Of a stretch of 21,196 bases of DNA, positions 1 through 7,894 are shown piece by piece. Every line of letters starts with the position of its first letter. The stretch's first letter is position 1. Below the pieces are notes generated by a model, which was not told where the DNA came from, searched no databases, and saw nothing but the letters and a program-made list of their open reading frames with translations. Origin of the DNA: Mageeibacillus sp. UBA5734. GTDB lineage: Bacteria; Bacillota; Clostridia; Saccharofermentanales; UBA5734. The translations under genes and the position numbers were made by a program. Where the stretch lies: NCBI GenBank assembly GCA_002419365.1, contig DIGA01000108.1, positions 1 through 21,196 of the forward strand. The letters run 5' to 3'.

Positions 1-15
1 CTTTGGGTGTTTCTG

Positions 16-48
16 GCCAGAGACTGGCGCAAGCCGGCCGTCTCTGGC
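16..48. other. Hairpin upstream of the araC gene
   Basis: Two perfect 9-bp arms, GCCAGAGAC (16-24) and GTCTCTGGC (40-48), enclose a short inner GGC/GCC stem closed by a GCAA (GNRA) tetraloop, with a 3-nt bulge on the 3' side. Only TTT follows, so it could be a weak terminator of a gene left of the window or a structure in a leader RNA. The upstream gene is not visible, so its role is open. Confidence 0.45.
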
Positions 49-90
49 TTTGACCGGGACAGCTTCAGTCAGCTGTCCTGCGGTATCTTT

Positions 91-99
91 TGCTACAAT
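91..99 (+). promoter_or_regulatory. Candidate extended -10 promoter for the araC-yesM-yesN operon
   Basis: TGC directly followed by TACAAT (94-99) forms an extended -10 element about 90 bp before the first start codon. No convincing -35 hexamer lies 16-18 bp upstream, so the promoter would depend on the TG extension or an activator. The assignment is tentative. Confidence 0.3.
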
Positions 100-190
100 C
101 ACAATAGCGCAGTTTGCCGGGGAGCCCCATTGACCAAAGCCGCATAAAGATGTCTGAAAGTAACTTGTTAACGGAAGGGGGGAGGAACGG

Positions 191-1057
191 ATGCCAGTCA
201 GGGACAAATACAGAGGCAGTGGCAGCCAGCAAAGCCTGGTGATTCGCGACGAGGGTTTTCTGGACATCAATCCGGTGGTCTGTGGCTGGGAACACTGTGT
301 TCCCGGACACCGCTACGGTCCGGCAGCCCGGGACTACTATCTGGTCCATTACGTGTTTTCCGGCCAGGGCTGGTTTGAGAGCCGCGGCATCCGGCATCGC
401 CTGGCGGCGGGATCCCTGTTTCTGATCACGCCCGATGAGCTGACTTGCTACCAGGCGGATGAGCAGGATCCCTGGTCCTATGCCTGGATCGGCTTTACAG
501 GCCAGCGCTGCCTGCAGCTGCTCGGCCAGACGGTGCTGGCCAATGGCCAGGTCACTGTCCGGGACCCGCGCCTGGCCCAGGTTTTCGAAAGTTTGCGTGC
601 CGAAGCCGACCTGGTGCCGTCCCAGGAGTGGTTTGTCTGTGGCAAGATCTATGAGCTGCTGGCCCTGCTTCGCCAAAAATCCAGCCGTCCGGCTTTGCGC
701 CAGGAGTATGTCCGCCAGGTCATGGATGCCATCAAAGCCAACTATGACCGGTCAGTCAGCGTGGAGGACCTGGCCCGGGCGGCGGGTCTCGACCGGCGCT
801 ACCTGTCACGGATCTTTGCCGCCGAGACGGGCCAGACCCCGCGCGACTACCTGGTCCGGTTCCGTTTGGAACGTGCCGCCCATTATTTGTCCGACCCGGC
901 TTACTCGGTCGAAAACACTGCCCTGAGTGTCGGTTACGCCGATGCCTTTGCCTTCTCCAAAGCCTTCAAGCGCCACTTCGGCGTTTCGCCGCGCCAGTAC
1001 CGCACAACTGTGCATCACCGAACCTTGGAGGATGAAAACCATGCCATTGCGCCATAA
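191..1057 (+). CDS. AraC-family transcriptional regulator (cupin sensor plus HTH)
   Basis: A 288-aa one-component regulator expected to bind a sugar or related effector and control nearby transport genes. The N-terminal half (about residues 20-110) has the beta-rich pattern of an AraC cupin-type effector domain (LVHYVFSGQGWFESRG, then LFLITPDELTCYQ). Residues about 178-278 form the double helix-turn-helix, including SVEDLARAAGLDRRYLSRIF and the closing signature FSKAFKRHFGVSPRQYR. The start is fixed by GGGGGGAGG ending about 6 nt upstream. Its stop overlaps the start of the histidine kinase gene by 17 bp, so the two are co-transcribed and translationally coupled. The ligand is unknown; the downstream ABC importer suggests a carbohydrate. 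Confidence 0.9.
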   Translation: MPVRDKYRGSGSQQSLVIRDEGFLDINPVVCGWEHCVPGHRYGPAARDYYLVHYVFSGQGWFESRGIRHRLAAGSLFLITPDELTCYQADEQDPWSYAWIGFTGQRCLQLLGQTVLANGQVTVRDPRLAQVFESLRAEADLVPSQEWFVCGKIYELLALLRQKSSRPALRQEYVRQVMDAIKANYDRSVSVEDLARAAGLDRRYLSRIFAAETGQTPRDYLVRFRLERAAHYLSDPAYSVENTALSVGYADAFAFSKAFKRHFGVSPRQYRTTVHHRTLEDENHAIAP

Positions 1058-2861
1058 AATCCTGATCATTTTCCTGGTGTTCGTGATTGTGCCGTTTGTG
1101 CTGATCTTCGCCTACTACGACTACAGCTCCCAGCGGACGGTCCAGACGCAGGTGGGCAAGATGGCCGGCCAGACGGTCGAGCAGACCACGATTGCGATCA
1201 ATGACCGCATCCGGATGATGGAAAAGGCCTTGCTCTCAGCCAGCAACAATTCGTCGATCCTCGACATGCTCTTGCCCAGGGAATATGAAATTTTGGGCCT
1301 GAGCCAGATCGATCTGCCGAGCATGAAGCATTTCTACAATTCGATCATTTTCACCAATACCTACATCAAGACGATCCGGATTGACCTGTATGAAAACGAC
1401 ACAGAAGGCGAAAACCAGACCTTTTTGTTTGGCGCTGGTTCGGGGGACACCTATAGCCCGCTGAATGTCGAGCGGTATGTCCGCTATTTCCGCGACCGCA
1501 ATTTGCTGGTCCAGGAGAATCTGCCGGAGTATCGCGACAATCCGGTCTACCGCCAGGCGGTTGAAATGAATGGCGATATCCTCTGGTCGTATGGCTTGTT
1601 TCCTGATGATGACAATCTGTATGTCCTGAAGCAGTTTGCGTATCTGTCCTATTCCCAGAAAATCGGCACCATCCTGTTTGTCGTCGACCCCGATCTGCTG
1701 CGAGAGCTGTGCAATGACACCCCGGATCTGCACCATTACATCTTTGACCAGAGCCAGCAGCTCTTGACCGGGCAGGCAGATACTGAAGACCTGGATGCCC
1801 TGGTCACCGTGCAATTGCCCAAGGCGGGCACGTCGCAGACCATCAACGACCAGCTGGTCACCAGCCAGCCTCTGGTCAATGGCTGGCGCTATGTCCACAC
1901 CGTGTCCATTCCATCCCTGATGAAAGACATCCGGCAGACCAGGGGTTATGTCCTGTCCTTGGCCAGCCTGCTGCTTGTGGTCCTGCTGCTGGTTGTTTCA
2001 CTGCTGATCCGCCACTTTGACCGCCAGCTCCAGGTTCTCCTGAAAAAGTTCGAGTCGGTTGAAAAGGGCGACATGGTGATCCGCCAGCACCTGGACTCAC
2101 AAGACGAGCTCGGCAAGCTCGACCGCCATTTCAACCACATGGTTGAGCAGCTGCAGCGCCTGATCCACACCAATTACATCAGCCAGCTGGAAAAACGCGA
2201 GGCCCAGCTCGATGCCCTCAAATTCCAGATCAATCCTCATTTTCTCTACAATACGCTCAATGTGATCAGCTCGATCGCCACCATTCACAAGACCCCCTCG
2301 ATCCCGGCGATCTGCCAGAACCTGAGCCAGCTTTTCCGCTACAACATGAGCGGCCACAGCAATGTCTCGCTGAAACAGGAGCTCGACAGTGTCCGCAACT
2401 TCATCAGCCTGCAGCAGGTCCAGTTTACTGAGCCCTTCCAGGTTTTCTTCGACATCGAGCCCGGGGTCGAAACCTGTGCCGTCCAGAAATTTGTCCTTCA
2501 GCCCATTGTGGAAAATGCCATCAAATATGGTTTCGCAAAAAAAGACCGGGTCTATTGCCTGGAAATCAATGCGCATGCCGATGGGGATCTACTGGTCATC
2601 GAGGTGGCGGATGATGGGGAAGGGATGTCGCCGGAGGATCTTTCTGGCATCAAGGCCAGCCTGGAACAAAGTGGCCGGCCAGATGCAGCCCTGCTGTCTC
2701 CAGCCAGGCCGGGCCGCAATTCGATCGGCCTGCCGAATATCCATGAACGGCTGCGGCTCGCCTATGGCAAATCCAGTGGCCTGGAGATCCAGAGTGAACT
2801 GGGCAGCGGCACAACGGTCACCTTGAAAATGCCTCTGAAGGAGCGGAAAAGTCATGCTTAA
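1041..2861 (+). CDS. YesM-type sensor histidine kinase (HisKA_7TM-free, His_kinase/HATPase family)
   Basis: A 606-aa membrane sensor that autophosphorylates and passes phosphate to the next gene's response regulator. A transmembrane helix spans residues about 6-27, followed by an extracytoplasmic sensor of about 270 residues and a second helix at about 302-323 (LASLLLVVLLLVVSLL). A HAMP linker follows. The His_kinase domain carries QINPHFLYNTL with phospho-acceptor H400, and the ATPase domain shows PIVENAIKYG (N492), DDGEGM (G1 box, about 524-529) and NSIGLPNIHERL. I chose ATG 1041, not an upstream in-frame ATG at 927, because GGAGG lies just before it and the protein then begins directly with the first membrane segment. 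The gene overlaps araC by 17 bp and the response regulator gene by 8 bp. Confidence 0.93.
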   Translation: MPLRHKILIIFLVFVIVPFVLIFAYYDYSSQRTVQTQVGKMAGQTVEQTTIAINDRIRMMEKALLSASNNSSILDMLLPREYEILGLSQIDLPSMKHFYNSIIFTNTYIKTIRIDLYENDTEGENQTFLFGAGSGDTYSPLNVERYVRYFRDRNLLVQENLPEYRDNPVYRQAVEMNGDILWSYGLFPDDDNLYVLKQFAYLSYSQKIGTILFVVDPDLLRELCNDTPDLHHYIFDQSQQLLTGQADTEDLDALVTVQLPKAGTSQTINDQLVTSQPLVNGWRYVHTVSIPSLMKDIRQTRGYVLSLASLLLVVLLLVVSLLIRHFDRQLQVLLKKFESVEKGDMVIRQHLDSQDELGKLDRHFNHMVEQLQRLIHTNYISQLEKREAQLDALKFQINPHFLYNTLNVISSIATIHKTPSIPAICQNLSQLFRYNMSGHSNVSLKQELDSVRNFISLQQVQFTEPFQVFFDIEPGVETCAVQKFVLQPIVENAIKYGFAKKDRVYCLEINAHADGDLLVIEVADDGEGMSPEDLSGIKASLEQSGRPDAALLSPARPGRNSIGLPNIHERLRLAYGKSSGLEIQSELGSGTTVTLKMPLKERKSHA

Positions 2862-4434
2862 CATTCTGATTGTCGATGATATCCACTGGATTCGCAAAGG
2901 CATCCGGACGCTGCTGGAATCGTATGTCCATGATTGCGCATTCCTCGAGGCCAATGATGGCGAGGAGGCCCTGGGGCTGATCCGCTCCTCGCCGGTCGAC
3001 CTGGTGATCGCCGATGTCCGCATGCCCAACCGGGACGGGATTTCCCTGCTCCAGGAAATCCGGCACATGGGCCTGGAGATGCCTTATCTGGTGATCAGTG
3101 GCTACTCTGAATTCAAATACGCCGAGCAGGCCTTGAATCTGGGTGCCTGTGGGTATCTGCTCAAGCCTGTCGATGCCGGGCAGTTGTATGACCAGATCGA
3201 CAAAGCCCTGGCCAAAATCAGGCAAAGCAGCCAATACCAGACCATCCAGGCCGACGCTGAACGGATGCGGGTCCAGCTGGAAACCAGCCAGCAACAAGAT
3301 GAGCTGCGCCAGGTCCTGTTTGAAGGCCGGACGGACCTGGCTGAGGGTGTCCAGCAGCGCTTTTTCCAGCCGGGGACCGCCTGGCTGGCTCTGGCAATCA
3401 TCAACATCACCAGCAGCCAGGCCATAGGGTCCTTGTCGATTTTCAGTGATCCAGACCTGGTCCGCTATTGTATCCGCAACATCAGCGAAGAGGTGTTCCA
3501 GGATTTCCAGCCGGTTGTCCTGCCCCACCCGGTCTTGCAGCAACAGATTCTCGTCTTGCTGGGACATCCGGTCAAGGATTTCCTGGCTCTGGAAAAAGAC
3601 CGCCTGTCGCGTCAAATAGTCGAACATGCCGCCAACTATCTCAACAGCGACCTGGCGATCGGGACCAGCCTGGTCCAGCCGGTGCTCGGACCAGACTTGC
3701 TGCTGCAGGCCCAGCGGGCCATCCAGACGCGTTTTGTCGCCGGGAATCGTGGCGTCTACCGTTTCGAAACGGTTGGTGAGCAGGATGCCAAGGTTCCCGC
3801 TGAGGAACTCAAGCTCCTCGAACGCTACCTGCAGCGACAGGACTTGACCAATGCCCGCCAGATCCTGGACAACTTGTTCATCCAGGATCGGATCGGTCCA
3901 GCGGTGTCGGTCTATACCCAGCACATCTGTCGCACCCTCCTCGACCTGCTTGTCAAGGAATTTGGAGTCAAAGCCTATGACCTGGTCGAGCCGGAATTCA
4001 TCCAGGTCAGCTTTCTCGATGGGCTCAATTCTCCTGCAGCCATTGCCCAGCGGATCTATGACAATCTGTCAAAAGTTATCCGTGGCCAGGCCACACCACC
4101 GGCCAGTGGGGCTAATCTGATCGAGCAGATCACGGCCTATATGGCTGAACATTACCAGGAAGACATCAGCCTCAAGCATCTGGCGGATACCTTTGCGATC
4201 AATTACAGCTACTTGTCGACCTTGTTCAAGCAGGAAACCGGGCAAAGTGTCGTCAATTACCTGACAGGCATCCGGCTCGAACGGGCCAGCCATCTCTTGC
4301 GGACCACCTCGGCAGATATCGCGACGATTGCCGAAATGACCGGTTATTCCGATTTGAACTACTTCTACCGCTTGTTCAAGAAACACTTTGGACTGACCCC
4401 GCTTTCCTACCGGAATCAAAAAAATGTCCAGTGA
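2854..4434 (+). CDS. YesN-type response regulator (REC + AraC HTH)
   Basis: A 526-aa cytoplasmic response regulator and partner of the kinase just upstream. The receiver domain (about 1-120) has the acidic pair VDD near residue 10, phospho-acceptor D54 in LVIADVRMPNRDG, and K104 in YLLKPVDA. A middle region of about 290 residues, typical in size for YesN proteins, precedes the AraC-type double HTH at about 420-522 (ISLKHLADTFAINYSYLSTLF; YFYRLFKKHFGLTPLSYR). GAAGGAG precedes the start, and the ATG overlaps the kinase stop codon region by 8 bp. Family members usually activate an adjacent ABC sugar importer, here the gene starting 94 bp downstream. Confidence 0.93.
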   Translation: MLNILIVDDIHWIRKGIRTLLESYVHDCAFLEANDGEEALGLIRSSPVDLVIADVRMPNRDGISLLQEIRHMGLEMPYLVISGYSEFKYAEQALNLGACGYLLKPVDAGQLYDQIDKALAKIRQSSQYQTIQADAERMRVQLETSQQQDELRQVLFEGRTDLAEGVQQRFFQPGTAWLALAIINITSSQAIGSLSIFSDPDLVRYCIRNISEEVFQDFQPVVLPHPVLQQQILVLLGHPVKDFLALEKDRLSRQIVEHAANYLNSDLAIGTSLVQPVLGPDLLLQAQRAIQTRFVAGNRGVYRFETVGEQDAKVPAEELKLLERYLQRQDLTNARQILDNLFIQDRIGPAVSVYTQHICRTLLDLLVKEFGVKAYDLVEPEFIQVSFLDGLNSPAAIAQRIYDNLSKVIRGQATPPASGANLIEQITAYMAEHYQEDISLKHLADTFAINYSYLSTLFKQETGQSVVNYLTGIRLERASHLLRTTSADIATIAEMTGYSDLNYFYRLFKKHFGLTPLSYRNQKNVQ

Positions 4435-4475
4435 ACAACCAAAATATCTCCAAAGCCTGGCGCCTCACCTGCATC

Positions 4476-4481
4476 TAGAAT
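4476..4481 (+). promoter_or_regulatory. Possible -10 element before the solute-binding protein gene
   Basis: TAGAAT (5/6 match to TATAAT) sits in the 94-bp gap between the response regulator and the binding-protein gene, with no recognisable -35. That is what an activator-dependent promoter controlled by the YesN-type regulator could look like. A short inverted repeat (CCGGA 4492-4496, TCCGG 4502-4506) lies just downstream. Weak evidence; read-through from the regulator genes is also possible. Confidence 0.25.
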
Positions 4482-4528
4482 GAAACCAAGCCCGGAGGAG
4501 TTCCGGCAACCTTAAGAGGAGGAACCTT

Positions 4529-5848
4529 ATGAAGACCAGAATTCTTGCCTTGTTCCTGATTCTCGGCCTCGTCCTGTCCCTGGCAGCCTGTGGCGGCTCA
4601 GCATCAACCACCGCAGCCGCTGGTGGCCAGGCCGCAACCACGGCAGCATCCGCTGGCGACAGTGGCGAAAAAGTCAACTTGACTTTCGGTATTTGGGACT
4701 CGTACCAGAAACCCGGCATGGAAGCGCTCGCCGCGGCCTATACCGCCAAAAACCCTAACGTCACGATCGAAGTCCAAGTCACTGGCTGGGACGAATACTG
4801 GACCAAACTCGAAGCCGCTGCTTCCGGCGGCGAGCTCCCGGACATCTTCTGGATGCACACCAACGAGTTCATCAAATATGCTTCCAATAATATGCTCGTC
4901 GATGTGACCAACCTCTATGATGGTGCGACCGATGCTGGCTATAGCAATTTTCCGGAAGGCCTGGTCAAGAATTTCACCTATGACGGCAAACTGTATGGTG
5001 TGCCCAAGGACTGGGACACCATCGGCCTGGCTTACAACAAGGAAATCTTCGACCAGGCTGGCGTCAAGTATCCCGATGATACCTGGACCTGGGATACCCT
5101 CGTCGAAGCTGCCAAGACCATCAAGGAAAAAACCGGTATCTATGGTTTTGCGGCCCCCTATGACGACCAGCAAGGCTTCCTGAACACCATTTACCAAGCC
5201 GGCGGCTTCACCGTTGCCGATGGCAAGACTGGCTACAATACCGATGCCGCCAAGAAGGGCCTGTCCTACTGGATCAGCCTGCAGAAGGACTATGATTTCT
5301 CCCCGACCCAGGAACAGTTCGCTGATGCCGATGCAGGTACGCTCTTCCAGTCTGGCCAGGTGGCCATGCAGTTCCTTGGCAGCTGGAACATCACCCCTTA
5401 CATGAACAACGAAGACATCAAAGGCAAATTTGACATCGCCATCCTGCCCAAAGCCACGAATCCCGTCAGTGGTGAAGGCCGCGCTTCCATCTACAATGGT
5501 CTGGCCTATGCCACCTCCACCAAGGGCAAAAACCAGGCTGCTGCCCTCGAATTCCTCAAGTTCCTCGGCACCAGGGAAGCCAACATCATCCATGGTGAAT
5601 CCGGCGCCGCGATCCCGGCCTTCAACGGCACTTCGGAAACCTGGCTGACCAAATTCCCGGAACTCAACCTGAAAGCCTACACCGACATGATGGATTATGG
5701 TATCCAGTTCCCCGGCTCCAAGACCAAGTCCAAATGGGGTCCGATCGAAAAGCAGACCATCATGGAAGTCTATAACGGCACCCTGACCGTCGACGAGGCC
5801 GTTGCCAAACTCGAAACTGAAATCGGTGCGATCCTGGCTACAGAATAA
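4529..5848 (+). CDS. ABC sugar transporter solute-binding lipoprotein
   Basis: A 439-aa extracellular family 1 (MalE/UgpB-like) solute-binding protein that captures a sugar or oligosaccharide for the two permeases downstream. The N-terminus is a lipoprotein signal peptide with lipobox LAAC, making C21 the lipidated residue, followed by a Ser/Thr/Ala/Gly-rich linker to about residue 48. The mature part has typical family features: LTFGIWDSYQKPGMEALAAAY, PDIFWMHTNE, LYGVPKDWDTIGLAYNKEIFDQAG, and GQVAMQFLGSWN. AAGAGGAGG lies about 6 nt before the ATG. A hairpin follows the stop, which may raise the level of this message over the permease part. The exact substrate cannot be read from the sequence. 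Confidence 0.95.
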   Translation: MKTRILALFLILGLVLSLAACGGSASTTAAAGGQAATTAASAGDSGEKVNLTFGIWDSYQKPGMEALAAAYTAKNPNVTIEVQVTGWDEYWTKLEAAASGGELPDIFWMHTNEFIKYASNNMLVDVTNLYDGATDAGYSNFPEGLVKNFTYDGKLYGVPKDWDTIGLAYNKEIFDQAGVKYPDDTWTWDTLVEAAKTIKEKTGIYGFAAPYDDQQGFLNTIYQAGGFTVADGKTGYNTDAAKKGLSYWISLQKDYDFSPTQEQFADADAGTLFQSGQVAMQFLGSWNITPYMNNEDIKGKFDIAILPKATNPVSGEGRASIYNGLAYATSTKGKNQAAALEFLKFLGTREANIIHGESGAAIPAFNGTSETWLTKFPELNLKAYTDMMDYGIQFPGSKTKSKWGPIEKQTIMEVYNGTLTVDEAVAKLETEIGAILATE

Positions 5849-5882
5849 TCTTTCCCAGACTCCGCTTTGAATGTAAAAGCTG

Positions 5883-5918
5883 CTGGCGGCCGCTTTCCCC
5901 CAAAGAGGCGGCCGCCAG
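5883..5918 (+). other. Intercistronic G+C-rich hairpin after the binding-protein gene
   Basis: Perfect 11-bp arms, CTGGCGGCCGC (5883-5893) and GCGGCCGCCAG (5908-5918), flank a 14-nt loop in the 94-bp gap between the binding-protein and first permease genes. No T-tract follows, so it is more likely an mRNA stabiliser or processing/partial attenuation structure than a full terminator. It would allow more binding protein than permease to be made, as in mal-type operons. Confidence 0.65.
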
Positions 5919-5942
5919 TTCCATGAAAAAGAGGGCTTGACG

Positions 5943-6863
5943 ATGACTTCTACCCATATTGCCCCTGTGAAACGGGCCAAACCGCTGAGCCACGATGCTG
6001 GCTGGGGTTACCTGATGGTGGCACCGACCATCCTGGGGCTGATCATCCTGAACATCTATCCGTTTTTCCACTCCATCTACATGAGCTTCTCCGAGACGAT
6101 GCTGTTTGGCAACTGGGAATGGGTCGGGCTCGACAACTACAGGAAAATGTTCAGTGACCCCAATATGTGGCGCGCGACCGGAAATACGCTTTATTTCGTT
6201 CTGCTGACGGTACCGCTGGGGATTTTCCTGGCGTTGGCGTTCGCGTCCATGCTCAATAGCCAGATCAAGGGCCGCGACGGCCTGCGGGCGATCTACTTCC
6301 TGCCGATGATCGTGGCCCCCGCGGCGATCGCCATGGTCTGGAAATGGCTCTACAACACCGAATACGGCCTGATCAACCAGTTCCTCGGCCTGTTTGGTGC
6401 CGATGTCAAGATCAACTGGATCAGCAACCCCAAACTGGCGCTGCCGGCAGCGGCGATCGTGGCGATCTGGAGCTCGATCGGTTATGACATCATCCTGCTC
6501 CTGGCCGGCCTCCAGGCCATCCCGCGCTCCTACTATGAGGCGGCCGACATCGACGGTGCCAATTTTATCAGCAAGTTTTTCCACATCACAGTACCGATGG
6601 TCTCGCCGACGATGTTCTTCGTCCTGATCATGCGCTTGATGGCTGCCTTGAAGCAATTCGACCTGGTCTACATGATGATCACCGATACGAACCCCGCTTT
6701 CCAGCAGTCCCAGACCTTGATGTACCTCTTCTACCGCGAATCCTTCCAGGTGGGCAACAAAGGTTATGCATCTGCCCTGGTCCTCTGGACGTTCGTGATC
6801 ATCCTGGCTTTCACCGCGATCCAGTTTGTCGGCCAGAAAAAATGGGTGCATTACGACCAGTAA
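5943..6863 (+). CDS. ABC sugar transporter permease, MalF/UgpA type
   Basis: A 306-aa integral membrane subunit of the sugar importer. Six hydrophobic segments are visible, the first at about residues 20-45 (YLMVAPTILGLIILNIYPFF). The cytoplasmic EAA loop that contacts the ATPase reads YYEAADIDGANFISKFFHITVP at about residues 197-218. ATG 5943 is preferred to a TTG at 5937 because AAAGAGGG lies 7 nt before the ATG but almost touches the TTG. It is followed 12 nt later by the second permease gene. No ATPase gene is present nearby, so the importer probably uses a shared MsmX-like ATPase encoded elsewhere. Confidence 0.94.
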   Translation: MTSTHIAPVKRAKPLSHDAGWGYLMVAPTILGLIILNIYPFFHSIYMSFSETMLFGNWEWVGLDNYRKMFSDPNMWRATGNTLYFVLLTVPLGIFLALAFASMLNSQIKGRDGLRAIYFLPMIVAPAAIAMVWKWLYNTEYGLINQFLGLFGADVKINWISNPKLALPAAAIVAIWSSIGYDIILLLAGLQAIPRSYYEAADIDGANFISKFFHITVPMVSPTMFFVLIMRLMAALKQFDLVYMMITDTNPAFQQSQTLMYLFYRESFQVGNKGYASALVLWTFVIILAFTAIQFVGQKKWVHYDQ

Positions 6864-6875
6864 GGAGAACTGACC

Positions 6876-7733
6876 ATGACCACATTGCAAAACACTGCCC
6901 AACGTCCTCACGCGCCAGTCCCAGTGGGGAAAATCGTGCTCTATGCGGTCCTTCTGGCCGGAGCTGTCACCATGCTGGTGCCGTTCCTGTGGATGATCCT
7001 GACCTCGTTCAAGTCGGTCGGTGAATCGATTCGCATCCCGCCGACGATCTGGCCGGCCAGATGGATCACGGCCAATTACAAAGAAGTGATCAGCACCCTG
7101 CCGATGTTCAACTTGTACAGCAATACCCTTCTGCTGATTTTCTTCCGCATCCTGCTGGCCTCGATTTTCAGCTCCATGGCCGGCTACGCCTTTGCAAAAT
7201 TACGCTTCCCTGGCCGCAACCTGATGTTCGGACTGGTTCTGGCCCAGAACATGCTGCCGGCCCAGATTTTCATCATCCCGCAGTACCTGATGCTGGCCAA
7301 AATGAATGCCCTGAACAGCATGTTCGCCCTTGTGTTCCCCGGCCTGGTCAGCGCTTTTGGCACCTTCTTCCTGCGCCAGACTTATATGAGCTTGCCCGAT
7401 GACCTGGCCGAAGCCGCCCGGATCGACGGTTGCAACCAGTGGCAGACCTTCTACCGCATCCTGTTGCCTCTGACCAAAACGGCCCTGATGGCCCTGGCTG
7501 TTTTCACGGCGGTGTTTGCCTATGGCGACCTGATGTGGCCCTTGATTGCCAATACCGACCTGAATAAAATGACCCTGGCGTCCGGCCTTTCCGTCTTGCG
7601 CGGCCAGTTCACGACCAAGTACCCGCTCCTGATGGCCGGTTCGGTCCTGGCCATGCTGCCGATGATCGTCCTCTACTCGGTCTTCCAGCGCCAATTCGTT
7701 GAAGGCATCGCCCTGACAGGCACCAAGGCCTGA
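6876..7733 (+). CDS. ABC sugar transporter permease, MalG/UgpE type
   Basis: A 285-aa second membrane subunit of the same importer. The first membrane helix is at about residues 22-46, with several more to the C-terminus. The EAA loop reads LAEAARIDGCNQWQTFYRILLP at about residues 179-200. The C-terminal end (FVEGIALTGTKA) is characteristic of the MalG-like family. TAAGGAG about 9 nt before the ATG overlaps the stop of the previous gene, giving tight coupling. The gene is closed 31 nt later by a strong intrinsic terminator, so this is the last gene of the importer operon. Confidence 0.94.
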   Translation: MTTLQNTAQRPHAPVPVGKIVLYAVLLAGAVTMLVPFLWMILTSFKSVGESIRIPPTIWPARWITANYKEVISTLPMFNLYSNTLLLIFFRILLASIFSSMAGYAFAKLRFPGRNLMFGLVLAQNMLPAQIFIIPQYLMLAKMNALNSMFALVFPGLVSAFGTFFLRQTYMSLPDDLAEAARIDGCNQWQTFYRILLPLTKTALMALAVFTAVFAYGDLMWPLIANTDLNKMTLASGLSVLRGQFTTKYPLLMAGSVLAMLPMIVLYSVFQRQFVEGIALTGTKA

Positions 7734-7763
7734 CAAATGCAAATTTCCTCTATCTTAAGAATA

Positions 7764-7797
7764 CCGGCCCTGATCCGCACAATCAGGGCCGGGTTTT
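7764..7797 (+). terminator. Rho-independent terminator of the sugar importer operon
   Basis: Perfect 11-bp stem CCGGCCCTGAT (7764-7774) / ATCAGGGCCGG (7782-7792), a 7-nt loop, then G and TTTT. It ends transcription after the second permease gene. Confidence 0.9.
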
Positions 7798-7813
7798 CGC
7801 GTTCCAGCCAAAT

Positions 7814-7845
7814 GTGACACCTTTTTGAGTCAAAAAGGGTATAAT
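7814..7845 (+). promoter_or_regulatory. Promoter with overlapping 19-bp palindromic operator candidate
   Basis: A consensus TATAAT lies at 7840-7845. The best -35 match, GTGACA (7814-7819), is 20 bp away, which is longer than optimal. Between them sits a perfect 9+1+9 palindrome, CCTTTTTGA (7820-7828) G TCAAAAAGG (7830-7838). A protein bound there would occupy the promoter spacer, so repression or MerR-like spacer remodelling are both conceivable. The -10 overlaps an in-frame ATG at 7844, which rules that codon out as start of the next gene if this promoter is used. Confidence 0.6.
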
Positions 7846-7894
7846 GAAGACAAGTAACATCCGCTGTTTCATGAGTAGAAAGGGGTTGCCTGAT

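Noticed and set aside
927..1040. Upstream extension of the histidine kinase
   Set aside because: It lies inside the AraC HTH-coding region and lacks a ribosome site; ATG 1041 is preceded by GGAGG and starts right before the first membrane helix.
2818..3924. Minus-strand frame (368 codons) opposite the response regulator
   Set aside because: Shadow of a gene with unmistakable REC and AraC domains; no family features of its own.
4604..5980. Long minus-strand frame (458 codons) opposite the binding-protein gene
   Set aside because: It is antisense to a clear solute-binding protein gene; its length comes from codon bias, with no recognisable domain and no ribosome site.
5838..6911. Minus-strand frame opposite the first permease gene
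   Set aside because: Low-complexity Asp/His/Gln-rich translation typical of antisense of a membrane protein gene.
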